Below, piece by piece: positions 16,727-25,479 of a stretch of 64,000 nucleotides of DNA (position 1 is the stretch's first letter; each line of letters begins with the position of its first letter). Under the pieces are notes generated by a model, which did no database searches, was not told where the DNA came from, and worked only from the letters and a program-made list of their open reading frames with translations. The stretch covers positions 1 through 64,000 of the forward strand of contig NZ_JAVFVT010000036.1 in the NCBI RefSeq assembly GCF_030929555.1, read 5' to 3'. A program made the translations under genes and the position numbers. Origin of the DNA: Paenibacillus sp. LHD-117. GTDB taxonomy: Bacteria; Bacillota; Bacilli; Paenibacillales; Paenibacillaceae.

Positions 16727-18397
16727 TTGAAAAAAATCATAGCCAAAATTATTCTATTAGCGCTTTTGGTTACAACGCTAGGGGGCGGCGGGGCGGCCTA
16801 TGCCGATACCGATCACGAACCTCCGGTTCTGGCGTGGGAGGAGGAAAATACGCAATGGTCGGGCCGGGCCGTTACATACACGGGGGGCAAATACTTCATG
16901 CTTCCGGGGGAATGGTCCCCGGAAATCTTTGCCGTCTCCGATGACGGGAAGAGCTGGACGCAGCTATATTCCACCTTTTCCTTGCTGGCGGGCGGACATT
17001 CCCTCGAAATGAAGGATGTCGTATGGACAGGCGAGTCTTTCCTTGCCGTAGGCCTAAGCAGGCAGCATCAGTTTCAGTACAAATTATTTGAATCACCGGA
17101 CGGGATCTATTGGTCGGTCCGTGATCTGAACATCCCGGAGCTGGCAGGCAAGGGCTATATCGTTGACAAAATAAAACGGATCCACGACAAGCTTGCTCTT
17201 ATGATCCGATACACGACGCGCGAAAACAATCAAGCTGTAGAGTTGAACAGCGCCGTCGCGATTTCGGACGCCACCGACGGAAGCAACTGGACGACTGGAT
17301 CGAACCATTTCGTCAATCGGCAGTTGTTCGATATCGCTTACGGCAACGGCATGTATGTGATCGGCGGCTACGCAACGGCTAATAATGATCAGGGCTTCGC
17401 ACAGGAAGGCGCCGTCATCTATACGTCCAAGGATCTCCAGACATGGACGCTCTCCTATCGCAATCCCGCCGCGGATACATCCATCCGTTATTTGAACTGG
17501 AACGGCCGGCAATTTCTTACCGCTGTCGCGCTTAATGAACGGGAGGGGCGAATCCTGCTGTCCGAAGACGCAACGGGTTGGGAGGAACATGCCATAACGA
17601 AATATTCGTTGCCCGCCCCAAAGCTGATGGCGTGGAACGGCGACTATTATTTGGGCTACGCCGATGGAGGCATTGTGGTCACTTCTAGGGATGGAGCAGA
17701 ATGGGATTGGCTGGAGGATTCTTTGCCTTTGACTACTCCGTCCTATTTGATTCGGGACGAGAAGCAGTTTATTATCGGTTCCGGCAATGTCTTCTACCGG
17801 GCTACGGAACAATCCGGGTATATCGACAAGACGGAGCCAGCTTACGCAAGCAAAGCGGAGGCGCTGCACACCCTTCGGCTATTCAATGGCAGCGACAAGG
17901 GCTTGGAGCTCGATCGCGCTCCATCAAGAGCAGAGGCGGCCGCCATGTTGGTTCGCCTGCTGGGCCAGGAATCCGAAGCTTATGATCAGATCTTCAGTCA
18001 CCCTTTCAATGATGTTCCTTTCTGGGCCGATGTTTATGTCGGATATTTATATCACCACGGATTGACAAAAGGCATGGGAGGGGATAAATTCGGCTCCGAT
18101 CAGTTGATGAATGCCGAAGCGTATGCGACGTTTATTTTAAGGGCGCTCGGCTATAGCGATACCAGCGGCGACTTCGACTGGAAGCATGCCATTGGGTTCG
18201 CGACCGAACAGTCCATCTTTGCGCCGGGCGATTACGCCGAACTTTCGGCAAAGCCGTTTCTGAGAGAGCACATGGCTAATATGTCTTTTGATTCGCTGGG
18301 CGCAACCTTGAAAGGAGAACAAAGGACGCTGCTGGAAAAGCTGATTGCAGAAAATGCGGTGGAACGCGAAGCGGCCGAAGCGCTCGAATTGCTTTAA
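16727..18397 (+). CDS. exported BNR-repeat protein with SLH-like C-terminus
   Basis: This is a 556-residue secreted protein. The start is the TTG at 16727, after GAGGGG, which yields a signal peptide (KKIIAKIILLALLVTTLGG, cleaved after AYA). The N-terminal ~330 residues hold about six copies of the S-x-D-G-x-x-W element (SDDGKSW, SPDGIYW, SKDLQTW, SEDATGW, SRDGAEW) of beta-propeller/BNR folds. The C-terminal ~190 residues resemble SLH modules (SRAEAAAMLVRLLG, FNDVPFWADVYVGYLYHHGL, NAEAYATFILRALGY), which bind pyruvylated cell-wall polymers. It is divergent from operon 1, so it may be a surface glycan-binding partner. No catalytic residues of sialidases were identified. Confidence 0.8.
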   Translation: MKKIIAKIILLALLVTTLGGGGAAYADTDHEPPVLAWEEENTQWSGRAVTYTGGKYFMLPGEWSPEIFAVSDDGKSWTQLYSTFSLLAGGHSLEMKDVVWTGESFLAVGLSRQHQFQYKLFESPDGIYWSVRDLNIPELAGKGYIVDKIKRIHDKLALMIRYTTRENNQAVELNSAVAISDATDGSNWTTGSNHFVNRQLFDIAYGNGMYVIGGYATANNDQGFAQEGAVIYTSKDLQTWTLSYRNPAADTSIRYLNWNGRQFLTAVALNEREGRILLSEDATGWEEHAITKYSLPAPKLMAWNGDYYLGYADGGIVVTSRDGAEWDWLEDSLPLTTPSYLIRDEKQFIIGSGNVFYRATEQSGYIDKTEPAYASKAEALHTLRLFNGSDKGLELDRAPSRAEAAAMLVRLLGQESEAYDQIFSHPFNDVPFWADVYVGYLYHHGLTKGMGGDKFGSDQLMNAEAYATFILRALGYSDTSGDFDWKHAIGFATEQSIFAPGDYAELSAKPFLREHMANMSFDSLGATLKGEQRTLLEKLIAENAVEREAAEALELL

Positions 18398-18468
18398 AAG
18401 CCTAACGGCCACCGCCATTTAAATAAATGCATGGCCCTGTTAGCTGCACTTGCCGGATTACAATAAAA

Positions 18469-18492
18469 GCTGCCGATGATTTCATCGGCAGC
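18469..18492 (-). terminator. terminator between SLH protein and LacI genes
   Basis: GCTGCCGATGA (18469-18479) and TCATCGGCAGC (18482-18492) are an exact 11-bp inverted repeat. On the minus strand the stem is followed by TTTTATTG, so it terminates the LacI transcript; on the plus strand it can also stop the converging SLH-gene transcript. Confidence 0.75.
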
Positions 18493-18610
18493 CCCCACAC
18501 CTCGTCTCGCCGTCGTCTCCCAAACGGTTCCATCCCCGTATTGAATTTCGAAGTCGGCAACCTGCTTCCCCAAGCAATAATTTGCGCACCTGACTTTATG
18601 AACACGCACT

Positions 18611-19654
18611 TTAAGGCATCAAAGTAAGGATCGTTTTGCCTTGATAAAATGAACCTCTAAGCCGCACATGCTCGAACGGAAGCAGCGGATTTGCGATTCT
18701 CCGCAGCATCAGCTCCGCAGCCCGCTCCCCCGCTTCCCGGACGAGCAGCCGAGGCCGCGACATCCCGGGATAACGGGGATGCTCTTCATGCTCCAAGCCG
18801 ACCAGCGAGAAGCTTCTGGGAATGTCCAGCTTCAGGAAGCCGGCGGCGACATACACCCATTCGGACATGTCCGGAATCGCGCTGACCACGGCGGTATAAT
18901 GCTCGGAGCTCAGCTTCCCGCTCAGCTTCTCCATCCATGCGGCCCGATCGGCCGAACCGCTTGTCACGTGCTCCTCGGGATCGGCCAATCCGTGCAGCCC
19001 AAGTCTCTCCGATGCGGCGGAGAACGCTTTCCATCTCAAACGGAATCCCCTGAGCGGCTCGATATCGCCGACGTACAAGATTCGCCGGTGGCCGGCGCGA
19101 TACAGCTCCTCCATCGACTGGTGAATCGCGTATTCCACGTCCCAAATGACGCTGTCCACCTCGGCCAAATCAGGCGGATAATTGACGAGCACTTTGGGAA
19201 TCGGCAGCTCCAGCAGCACGGTCTCCATCCACTCCGGGATGGCCGCGGTCAGAAATAAACCATCGGCAAAAAACAATCCGTTTTTGTCCAGCCAATCTTC
19301 AAGTCCCGCCCGTCCGGAAATCACGGAAGGAACGAGCAGCGGATAGAGCGAATGCCCGAGCTCGTTCAAGCGAATCTGCACGCCCTCCAGCTGCATCCGG
19401 TGAAACGCGGAATCGCCAACGATCAGCATCGCGAACCGCCGGGGTTTCGCGTTCGCCCAAGGAATTCGTTCCGCCATAATTCCGGCTTCCTGATCCTTGG
19501 TCCGGTATCCGAGCTCGCGCGCACGGTCGACCACCGTCTTGCGCGTCGCCTCCGACATGCCGGGCAATCCCCTCAGCGCCTTGGATACCGTATGGATTGT
19601 CAAGCCCAGCCCGTCGGCTATCGTTTGCAGCGTAACCTGTTTCTTCCTAGGCAT
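18611..19654 (-). CDS. LacI-family transcriptional regulator
   Basis: This is a 347-residue repressor-type protein. The N-terminal LacI helix-turn-helix is clear (VTLQTIADGLGLTIHTVSKALRG, hinge to residue about 60), followed by a periplasmic-binding-like sensor domain (VGDSAFHRMQLEGVQIRLNE, then RILYVGDIEPLRGFRLRWKAF). It is transcribed divergently from an FAD oxidoreductase gene across about 120 bp that contain an inverted repeat, so it probably controls that gene and itself in response to a sugar-like ligand. The ATG at 19654 follows GGAGGGG. The ligand is not deducible. Confidence 0.9.
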   Translation of the reverse strand: MPRKKQVTLQTIADGLGLTIHTVSKALRGLPGMSEATRKTVVDRARELGYRTKDQEAGIMAERIPWANAKPRRFAMLIVGDSAFHRMQLEGVQIRLNELGHSLYPLLVPSVISGRAGLEDWLDKNGLFFADGLFLTAAIPEWMETVLLELPIPKVLVNYPPDLAEVDSVIWDVEYAIHQSMEELYRAGHRRILYVGDIEPLRGFRLRWKAFSAASERLGLHGLADPEEHVTSGSADRAAWMEKLSGKLSSEHYTAVVSAIPDMSEWVYVAAGFLKLDIPRSFSLVGLEHEEHPRYPGMSRPRLLVREAGERAAELMLRRIANPLLPFEHVRLRGSFYQGKTILTLMP

Positions 19655-19705
19655 TGCCTGCCGCCCCTCCTCACAAATGAACTCGCGTTATAATTGTAAC
19701 AAAAA

Positions 19706-19727
19706 TGAAACTATAAAGAAGGTTTCA
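19706..19727. promoter_or_regulatory. possible LacI-family operator
   Basis: The inverted repeat TGAAAC-N10-GTTTCA lies midway between the divergent LacI and FAD-oxidoreductase starts. Position and symmetry suit an operator for the LacI protein; the 10-bp spacer is longer than in most LacI sites, so this is tentative. Confidence 0.4.
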
Positions 19728-19773
19728 ATTTCCCTACAATTGGAGCAAGTATCATTAAGCTCAAGGATGGGAG

Positions 19774-21045
19774 ATGACAAACTTGTCAAACCGCGAAATT
19801 ACGCTTAATCGAACCGTTCCCGTATACGATACGGCCGACGTAGTCGTGATCGGAGGAGGACCCGCCGGTACGGCGGCGGCCATCTGCTCCGCGCGCTGCG
19901 GACGAAAGACGATATTGCTGGAGCATTCCGGTCAACTCGGGGGGATGGGCACGCTCGGCAATGTGAGCGTCTTCATGGGGATAGGCAACGTAACGGGCAT
20001 TTATAGGGAGATTATATCGGAGTTTCTTCCCGCGGCTCTGCCGGATTCGCATCACGAGTCGATTTGGCCGCAATATTCGCCTTTCGAGCTTCGGCATTAT
20101 TTGAACGGCAAGCTGGAGAAGGAAGGCGTCGAGGTGTATTACCACGTCAGCTTCGTTTCTTCCATCGTGGAGGATAACCGGGTTGTCGGCGTCGTGGCCA
20201 ACACGCGGGAAGGGCTCCGCGCATTCGCGGGCCGCGTCGTGATCGACTGCACGGGAGACGCGAGAGTCGCCCAGGATGCCGGCGTGCCTACCAAGGCCGG
20301 CCGCGACGAAGACGGGCTGACGCAGCCTATGACGCTTATGTTCATGATGCAGGATACAGGTAAGCCGGTCCGCCAAAAGCTGCCTGACGATTGCTATAAA
20401 TACGAATCGATCCCCGATCTTCCGCAAGGCCGCCATCTGTTCTGGGGAGGCATGGGCGACGGCACGTTGCTCGTCAACATGACTCGCGTCAAGGGTAACG
20501 GGGCCAAGATTAGGGATATTAACTACGCCGAGAAGGAATCACTCCGGCAAGCGTTATCAGTCGCCAATTACTTGCAGCGGACGAACCATCCGAACCATAT
20601 CCTGTCCCACGTCCCCGGCCAGGTCGGCGTTAGGGAAACGAACCAGATCGAGGGACGGTATACGCTGACGGAAGACGACTTGACGAGCAGCCGGCGGTTC
20701 GAGGATGTCGTAGCGCAAACCAACTACGAAATCGACATCCATAATCCCACCGGCGGAGCGAATACGGACGAACGCAAGCTGGACGGCTACGACATTCCAT
20801 ACCGTTGCATGTTACCCGTAAACATCGAGGGATTGATCGTCGCTGGACGCAGCATATCCGCCACCCACGTCGCGATGTCCTCGATGCGCGTGCAAGCGAC
20901 CTGTTACGCGCTCGGCCAGGCAGCCGGCGTCGCGGCCGCCATTGCCATCGAGACGGGCGCTTCCGTCGCAGATGTATCCATTCCTACGTTGCATCAGCGG
21001 CTTTCCGAGCAAGGCGTCGTATTCGCCAAGCAGCATGCCCGCTGA
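19774..21045 (+). CDS. FAD-dependent oxidoreductase (PF12831-type)
   Basis: This is a 423-residue flavoprotein. The dinucleotide-binding motif is DVVVIGGGPAGTAAAICSARCG (GxGxxG, residues about 22-43), followed by GQLGGMGTLG and the second FAD block VIDCTGDARVAQDAG; the C-terminal FAD contact is IEGLIVAGRSISATHVAMSS. This family is common in Paenibacillus carbohydrate clusters, but its reactions are mostly uncharacterised. Regulation by the divergent LacI protein suggests a role in using a sugar or sugar acid. The ATG at 19774 follows AAGGATGGGAG. A terminator follows at 21084. Confidence 0.85.
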   Translation: MTNLSNREITLNRTVPVYDTADVVVIGGGPAGTAAAICSARCGRKTILLEHSGQLGGMGTLGNVSVFMGIGNVTGIYREIISEFLPAALPDSHHESIWPQYSPFELRHYLNGKLEKEGVEVYYHVSFVSSIVEDNRVVGVVANTREGLRAFAGRVVIDCTGDARVAQDAGVPTKAGRDEDGLTQPMTLMFMMQDTGKPVRQKLPDDCYKYESIPDLPQGRHLFWGGMGDGTLLVNMTRVKGNGAKIRDINYAEKESLRQALSVANYLQRTNHPNHILSHVPGQVGVRETNQIEGRYTLTEDDLTSSRRFEDVVAQTNYEIDIHNPTGGANTDERKLDGYDIPYRCMLPVNIEGLIVAGRSISATHVAMSSMRVQATCYALGQAAGVAAAIAIETGASVADVSIPTLHQRLSEQGVVFAKQHAR

Positions 21046-21083
21046 AGAACTTGCATTTTTTTCGGAGCCAGCGTAAATAGCAG

Positions 21084-21129
21084 AAAAAAGACATTCACCC
21101 CGTATTTGCGGTGGATGTCTTCTTTTTTG
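21084..21129 (+). terminator. terminator after FAD oxidoreductase
   Basis: AAGACATTCACC (21088-21099) pairs with GGTGGATGTCTT (21110-21121) with one mismatch, followed by CTTTTTTG. A run of A on the other side makes it potentially bidirectional. Confidence 0.85.
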
Positions 21130-21210
21130 TTCGATTTGCGATTCGAATAGAATCCGGCAATTAGGAAAGGAATGAATGGAACACACCATTTATAAGGAGC
21201 GAGCGTATCC

Positions 21211-22746
21211 ATGACGAACATTCCACCCTTGCCAACGTATCCGGAGTCACTTTGGATGCAAGCGATCGAAGGACTTCCTTCCTATTCTAAACTGCAGCAT
21301 GATATTGAGGCAGACGTCGCCATTGTAGGCGGTGGCATCTCCGGCATTACAACAGCGTACAAACTAACGCAAGCAGGAGTTAAAGTCGCGCTGCTTGAAG
21401 CCGGTAAGCTGCTGCATGGAACGACGGGCCATACAACCGCCAAAATAACCGCCCAGCACCATCTAATCTACGATGAGCTGATCAAGCAGGAAGGCAAAGA
21501 GAAAGCGGCGCTTTATTTTAAAGCGAATCAAGATGCTCGCAAGTTTATGGAGTCATTGATCGAACAGCAGGCCATCGAATGCGGCTTGCAAGCACAGGAC
21601 GCGTACGTATTTACAAATTCGGACGAGTATGTGCAGAAGCTGCAGAACGAAATGTCCGCATACGAGTCATTAGGCATTCACGGCGCATATCTGGACCGAA
21701 TTCCGCTTAACGTCCCGGCGAAAGCCGCGGTCCGAATGGATGGGCAAGCCCAGTTCCATCCGCTTCAGTACATGGCCGCTCTAGTGAAGATGACGGCCGA
21801 AGCCGGCTGCCATCTGTATGAGCAGACGACCGCCGTCGACATTCAAGAGGGTCCACAACCCAAAGTCGTGACAGCTGACGGCCATTCCGTTACATGTAAA
21901 CACATCGTCGTCTGCTCACATTTTCCATTCTATGACGGCCATGGCTTCTTCTTCGCCCGCATGCACGCGGAGCGCTCTTACGCGCTTGGCATCAAGACCG
22001 ATCAGACGTATCCCGGCGGCATGTATATTAGCGCGGAAGAGCCGACACGCTCCATCCGCAGCGCAGCGTCCTCGGACAGAACGCCACTGCTGATCGTCGG
22101 CGGGCAAAACCACAAAACCGGACAAGGCATCTGTACGATTAATCATTACGAAGCGCTGCAAGCGTATGCCTCACAGCATTTCAATGCATCGGATATCGCT
22201 TACCGTTGGTCGGCGCAAGATTTGGTCACCGGGGACAAGATCCCGTATATCGGCCGCATTACCGCCTCCTCCCCCAATATCTATATCGCGACCGGCTTCA
22301 AAAAGTGGGGAATGACAAGCGGAACGGCGGCCGCTATGCTGATTAGCGATCTCATTCAAGAGAAAAACAATGAATACGAGGAATTGTTTGCGCCTTCCCG
22401 TTCGTTATCGTTAAAGACGCTCAAAAATTTGGTCGTCGACAACTTCGACGTAGCCAAACATCTTGTCGGCGGCAAGCTGGAGATGGTTCGCCGGAAACCC
22501 GAAGATTTGGCTCCGGACGAAGGCTCGGCCGTCACCGTGCATGGCCGCCGAGCCGGAGCGTACAGGGACAAGGAAGGCAAGCTGTACGTCGTCGATACGA
22601 CATGCACCCATATGGGCTGCGAGGTGGAATGGAACGACGGCGAACGGACATGGGATTGCCCTTGCCACGGCTCCCGATTCTCGATGACAGGCGAGGTGAT
22701 GGAAGGTCCGGCGGAGAAGCCTTTAAAATCGATTTCGTTACCCTAA
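21211..22746 (+). CDS. FAD-dependent oxidoreductase with C-terminal Rieske [2Fe-2S] domain
   Basis: This is a 511-residue two-domain protein. Residues about 30-390 are a DAO-type FAD domain (DVAIVGGGISGITTAYKLTQAG; GTTGHTTAKITAQH; TGFKKWGMTSGTAAAMLISD). Residues about 420-510 are a Rieske domain with both cluster-binding boxes, CTHMGCEV and CPCHGSRF. This fusion is widespread in Bacillales; it is thought to move electrons from an oxidised substrate, but the substrate is unknown. It has no signal peptide or membrane helix. It is a single gene between the terminator at 21084 and the converging PlsY-like gene, whose end it overlaps by 9 bp. The ATG at 21211 follows AAGGAG. Confidence 0.93.
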   Translation: MTNIPPLPTYPESLWMQAIEGLPSYSKLQHDIEADVAIVGGGISGITTAYKLTQAGVKVALLEAGKLLHGTTGHTTAKITAQHHLIYDELIKQEGKEKAALYFKANQDARKFMESLIEQQAIECGLQAQDAYVFTNSDEYVQKLQNEMSAYESLGIHGAYLDRIPLNVPAKAAVRMDGQAQFHPLQYMAALVKMTAEAGCHLYEQTTAVDIQEGPQPKVVTADGHSVTCKHIVVCSHFPFYDGHGFFFARMHAERSYALGIKTDQTYPGGMYISAEEPTRSIRSAASSDRTPLLIVGGQNHKTGQGICTINHYEALQAYASQHFNASDIAYRWSAQDLVTGDKIPYIGRITASSPNIYIATGFKKWGMTSGTAAAMLISDLIQEKNNEYEELFAPSRSLSLKTLKNLVVDNFDVAKHLVGGKLEMVRRKPEDLAPDEGSAVTVHGRRAGAYRDKEGKLYVVDTTCTHMGCEVEWNDGERTWDCPCHGSRFSMTGEVMEGPAEKPLKSISLP

Positions 22747-23364
22747 TCGCTTGATGCGAATGAGCGCCCGCAGCTCCCTCCGATGCGCATACGCGAGCAG
22801 CAAGAAATTGACGAGTCCGAACGCCGCCAGCGGAAGAGCGTCCGAGCCCCCGAAGACGAGGACGCACACCGTCAGCAGCAGCATGCCGAGCACGACCTGG
22901 AAGCCATCCGCCCTTGGAGTAGACGGTTTGCCGCTACGAATAAGCCGGCCTCCGAGCAGCAGCAACGCCAAGATGACGGCGTAGGCAAGCGTCGCGGCGA
23001 ACCCCGTCAGCGCGCTCCAAACCCCGAACGTGACGGCGATCGCCTTGCCTCCCTTCCCGCGCAGGAACGGCGAGAACATATGGCCGAGCAGCGCGGCGGC
23101 GGACGGCAGCACAAGCCCGTACCCGGCCGCTTGGCCCGAATGGACGAGCAGCAGCACCGGTACGTATCCTTTAAGGGAGTCGAACGCGATGCCGGCGAGC
23201 CCGTAACCGAAACCGGCCGCCTTCCACAAGTTGAGCGCGCCGGGATTGCCGTCTCCGTGCTCCCTTACGTTTTTGTTGGCGAACAAGCCGATCCAGTACG
23301 AGAACATGAGAGAACCGCATAGGAAGCAGAAGGCCGTCCACGCGGCGTAGGTCAGGATCGTCAC
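22738..23364 (-). CDS. PlsY-like glycerol-3-phosphate acyltransferase family membrane protein
   Basis: This is a 208-residue polytopic membrane protein related to PlsY, which transfers acyl groups from acyl-phosphate to glycerol-3-phosphate. The two loop motifs are recognisable but altered: GDGNPGALNLWKAAG (PlsY: GSGNIGATNxxR) and RGKGGKAIAV (PlsY: GGKGVAT). It starts at a GTG (23364) that overlaps the stop of the upstream glycosyltransferase by four bases (GTGA), with GGAGG nine bases before. This coupling to a CrtQ-like glycosyltransferase suggests that its acceptor may be a glycosylated lipid rather than glycerol phosphate. It may not be the housekeeping PlsY. Confidence 0.8.
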   Translation of the reverse strand: MTILTYAAWTAFCFLCGSLMFSYWIGLFANKNVREHGDGNPGALNLWKAAGFGYGLAGIAFDSLKGYVPVLLLVHSGQAAGYGLVLPSAAALLGHMFSPFLRGKGGKAIAVTFGVWSALTGFAATLAYAVILALLLLGGRLIRSGKPSTPRADGFQVVLGMLLLTVCVLVFGGSDALPLAAFGLVNFLLLAYAHRRELRALIRIKRLG

Positions 23365-24458
23365 GGCTCCTTCCCTCCTACTTTCACCTTCCTGCCCTTC
23401 CAGGCAACCCGCCCGAAAAAGACGACTTGGAAGATCGAATAAAGCATGATGAACAGGAAGAACGCGGTGCTGAGCGGATGCAGGGCGGGAAGCCATCGAC
23501 CGAACCGTCCCGCATAGCGACCGTAATAATAGATTTGAACCGTGTAGATTAGATACGCGATCGCGAGCGGCAGTGCCCAGTCCGTCCCGATGAAGAAGGG
23601 CGCCGACTCCGACGCGATTAACCCAATTAACCATACCGCGACGGGCAACGTCGTCTTCGTGCTAAGCTTGCCTGTGCTTAGCACGGCTCCTTTGCTGAAG
23701 CCCTCCACCTCGCTCCGGATGCCTCCGGGGTACATGCGGAACGATACCATGCCAAAGCCGATGTAGTTGCGGACGGGAATGCCGGCTTCCCTGAACCTCG
23801 CGCCGAGATTGAGGTCGTCCAGCAGCTCTCCTTTCACGCTCTCGTGTCCGCCCGCCTTTTCGTAATCCTCCCGAGTCGCCACGATGCATGCACCGTACAA
23901 GCCCTGAGCCGGATTCGTCCGTTCCATGGGCGAGGTGAACGCGTATAATCCCAGCAAATTCGGAATGAGCGCCAGTTTCTCGTAAAATCGTTCCGCATGA
24001 TGGTAGGGTACGACGGAGATAACGCCCTCCGACCTCTCCCTTGCCGCGAGCAGCGAGGGCAGCGCATCCGGGGCGAGCCGGACATCCGCGTCGAGGAAGA
24101 CGAGCAAGTCTCCAGTGGCCGCCGCATACCCGTTCGCCACGGCCCAATTTTTGCCTGTCCAGCCCAGCGGAAGCGGCGGGCTCGCGATGACACGGACGCC
24201 GAAGCTCTCGGCGATCGCCCGCGTACGGTCTTCGGAATGGTCGTCCACGACGATGATGTCCATCCCGTCGATGGACTGGACTTGCAGGGAGCCGAGCAGG
24301 TACGGCAGGTTGCTCTCCTCGTTCCTGGCCGGGATGATGACGGATAGCCTCCCGGCCGTGGAGAAGCGTTCGCGGCTGACGGCCACCGTATTTCTGCGGA
24401 ACAACAGAAACCCCGCTGCGCAAGCGACTGCGAGCGGCACAAGGATCAGCATCTCCAT
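23361..24458 (-). CDS. family 2 glycosyltransferase, CrtQ-like membrane protein
   Basis: This is a 365-residue membrane-anchored GT-A glycosyltransferase. An N-terminal helix (MLILVPLAVACAAGFLLF) is followed by the GT2 domain with LSVIIPARNEESNLPYLL, IIVVDDHSEDRT, the metal-binding DxD in VFLDADVRLAP and an acidic ELLDDLNLGARFREAG block. The C-terminal third is three or four membrane helices. The closest architecture known to me is the glycosyltransferases of the CrtQ/diaponeurosporenoate type. The ATG at 24458 is preferred to 24464, because AGGGGG is then at proper distance. It is co-transcribed and overlaps with the PlsY-like acyltransferase. No carotenoid synthase genes lie in the window. 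Confidence 0.85.
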   Translation of the reverse strand: MEMLILVPLAVACAAGFLLFRRNTVAVSRERFSTAGRLSVIIPARNEESNLPYLLGSLQVQSIDGMDIIVVDDHSEDRTRAIAESFGVRVIASPPLPLGWTGKNWAVANGYAAATGDLLVFLDADVRLAPDALPSLLAARERSEGVISVVPYHHAERFYEKLALIPNLLGLYAFTSPMERTNPAQGLYGACIVATREDYEKAGGHESVKGELLDDLNLGARFREAGIPVRNYIGFGMVSFRMYPGGIRSEVEGFSKGAVLSTGKLSTKTTLPVAVWLIGLIASESAPFFIGTDWALPLAIAYLIYTVQIYYYGRYAGRFGRWLPALHPLSTAFFLFIMLYSIFQVVFFGRVAWKGRKVKVGGKEP

Positions 24459-24604
24459 GGCCATTGCCCCCTACGAACATCGGATTAGCGGCTATAACCC
24501 ATTTATATGGCGTTTCCCTACCTTTATATGAATGCCTGAGAGAAAACCTCGCCACACACTTTTATCGCACACCTCGCAACCTTTCCGGTTGGCACGCCGC
24601 ACAT

Positions 24605-24850
24605 TGCTGCATTTGTGCACTCTGATCGCACACTACATTTTCTTTCCGCGGTGGGCACGACGGAAATTGCTGCATTTGCGCATGAATATGTGTTAACAAA
24701 TGTGCGTCCTGGAGACAAACCTGCTAATCTGCATCATTTCTCCGTTACCCAGAGCCAGGCGGGCTCAAATCCCCCTAAAATGATGCACTCAATGCATTAT
24801 TTCGACCAAGCAGCCCTCAAAAAGAAAAAATTGATGCACGAAATGCATCA
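24605..24850. repeat. array of TGCA hairpin units with 51/62-bp alternation (array 1)
   Basis: The 509-bp gap between the glycosyltransferase and the next gene holds no gene. It has hairpin-like units centred at about 24614, 24677, 24728 (degenerate), 24790 and 24841, i.e. spaced 63, 51, 62 and 51 bp. The last two are clear: TGATGCA-ctcaa-TGCATTA and TGATGCA-cgaaa-TGCATCA. The last extends to a 13-bp perfect stem (24826-24838 with 24844-24856). The first two sit in a 61-63-bp tandem duplication sharing ATCGCACAC and ATTGCTGCATTTG. The spacing matches the four-unit arrays elsewhere in the window. Confidence 0.6.
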
Positions 24851-24967
24851 ATTTTTGTATTCGATATTGGTTCATCTTCAGCTCCTCGTTCATGCCGTTT
24901 GCATTGCGCATTTCGCTATCGCTTGTGCTATGCTAGACTCGAACCGTTTAAGAGAAGGAGTGGGCTT

Positions 24968-25372
24968 ATGACAACCCTCGGAACCAAAGAAAATCCATGG
25001 AAGCTGAAAACGCCGCCGCAAACCTCCGAATACGAAATGTACAAAGACGAGAAGGACGGCAACCCCATTATCGTTTGCACGGTCGGCAAAACGGTGCTTC
25101 ATTACGACTATCGCTGCGTCGAAGATCTGCATGCCATGCTGAAGCGGCATGGCGATTGGATGGAGCTCGGCAGCGCCGACGAACAGAAGCCAGCCAAGGA
25201 GGGCACCGTTGAAGCCTGGGGGCGCTCGCCCGAGAACCCGGTCGGCGGCTGGTACGGACTCAAGAAAGGTTTCCGCGGCCGCTTCGGCATGTATGTCCCC
25301 CCGCTGCTTGAGGCACTGGGACTTGCAGAGGTCGAGCACAACCCGAGAAACAACCGAATGCGGGCGCTATAA
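24968..25372 (+). CDS. conserved small cytoplasmic protein, probably DUF6855
   Basis: This is a 134-residue soluble protein with blocks GTKENPWKLKTPP, VCTVGKTVLHYDYRCVEDLHAMLKRHGDW and NPVGGWYGLKKGFRGRFGMY, and a C-terminus HNPRNNRMRAL. I recognise it as a widely conserved bacterial family of unknown function (probably DUF6855), with no catalytic motif. The ATG at 24968 has AAGGAG eight bases upstream; a longer frame to 24899 lacks such a site. It stands alone, with a strong shared terminator at 25428. Confidence 0.75.
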   Translation: MTTLGTKENPWKLKTPPQTSEYEMYKDEKDGNPIIVCTVGKTVLHYDYRCVEDLHAMLKRHGDWMELGSADEQKPAKEGTVEAWGRSPENPVGGWYGLKKGFRGRFGMYVPPLLEALGLAEVEHNPRNNRMRAL

Positions 25373-25418
25373 TAATAAGAAATACAGAGGCATTTGAACC
25401 CGGAGACGGGCATGCTCC

Positions 25419-25463
25419 AAAAAAATCGAAGGCCGGCAACGCTCGTTAGCGTCGCCGGCCTTC
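25419..25463 (-). terminator. terminator of the DUF4855/SLH gene
   Basis: GAAGGCCGGC and GCCGGCCTTC (25428-25437 and 25454-25463) form a long GC-rich stem whose inner part also pairs imperfectly. On the minus strand seven T follow (25419-25425). It also faces the converging small gene. Confidence 0.9.
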
Positions 25464-25479
25464 TTAAATGCCGCGAACT

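Noticed and set aside
18394..18609. 71-codon minus-strand frame (GTG start) after the LacI gene
   Set aside because: It runs through the terminator stem, has no ribosome site and no recognised similarity; a real small gene cannot be fully excluded.
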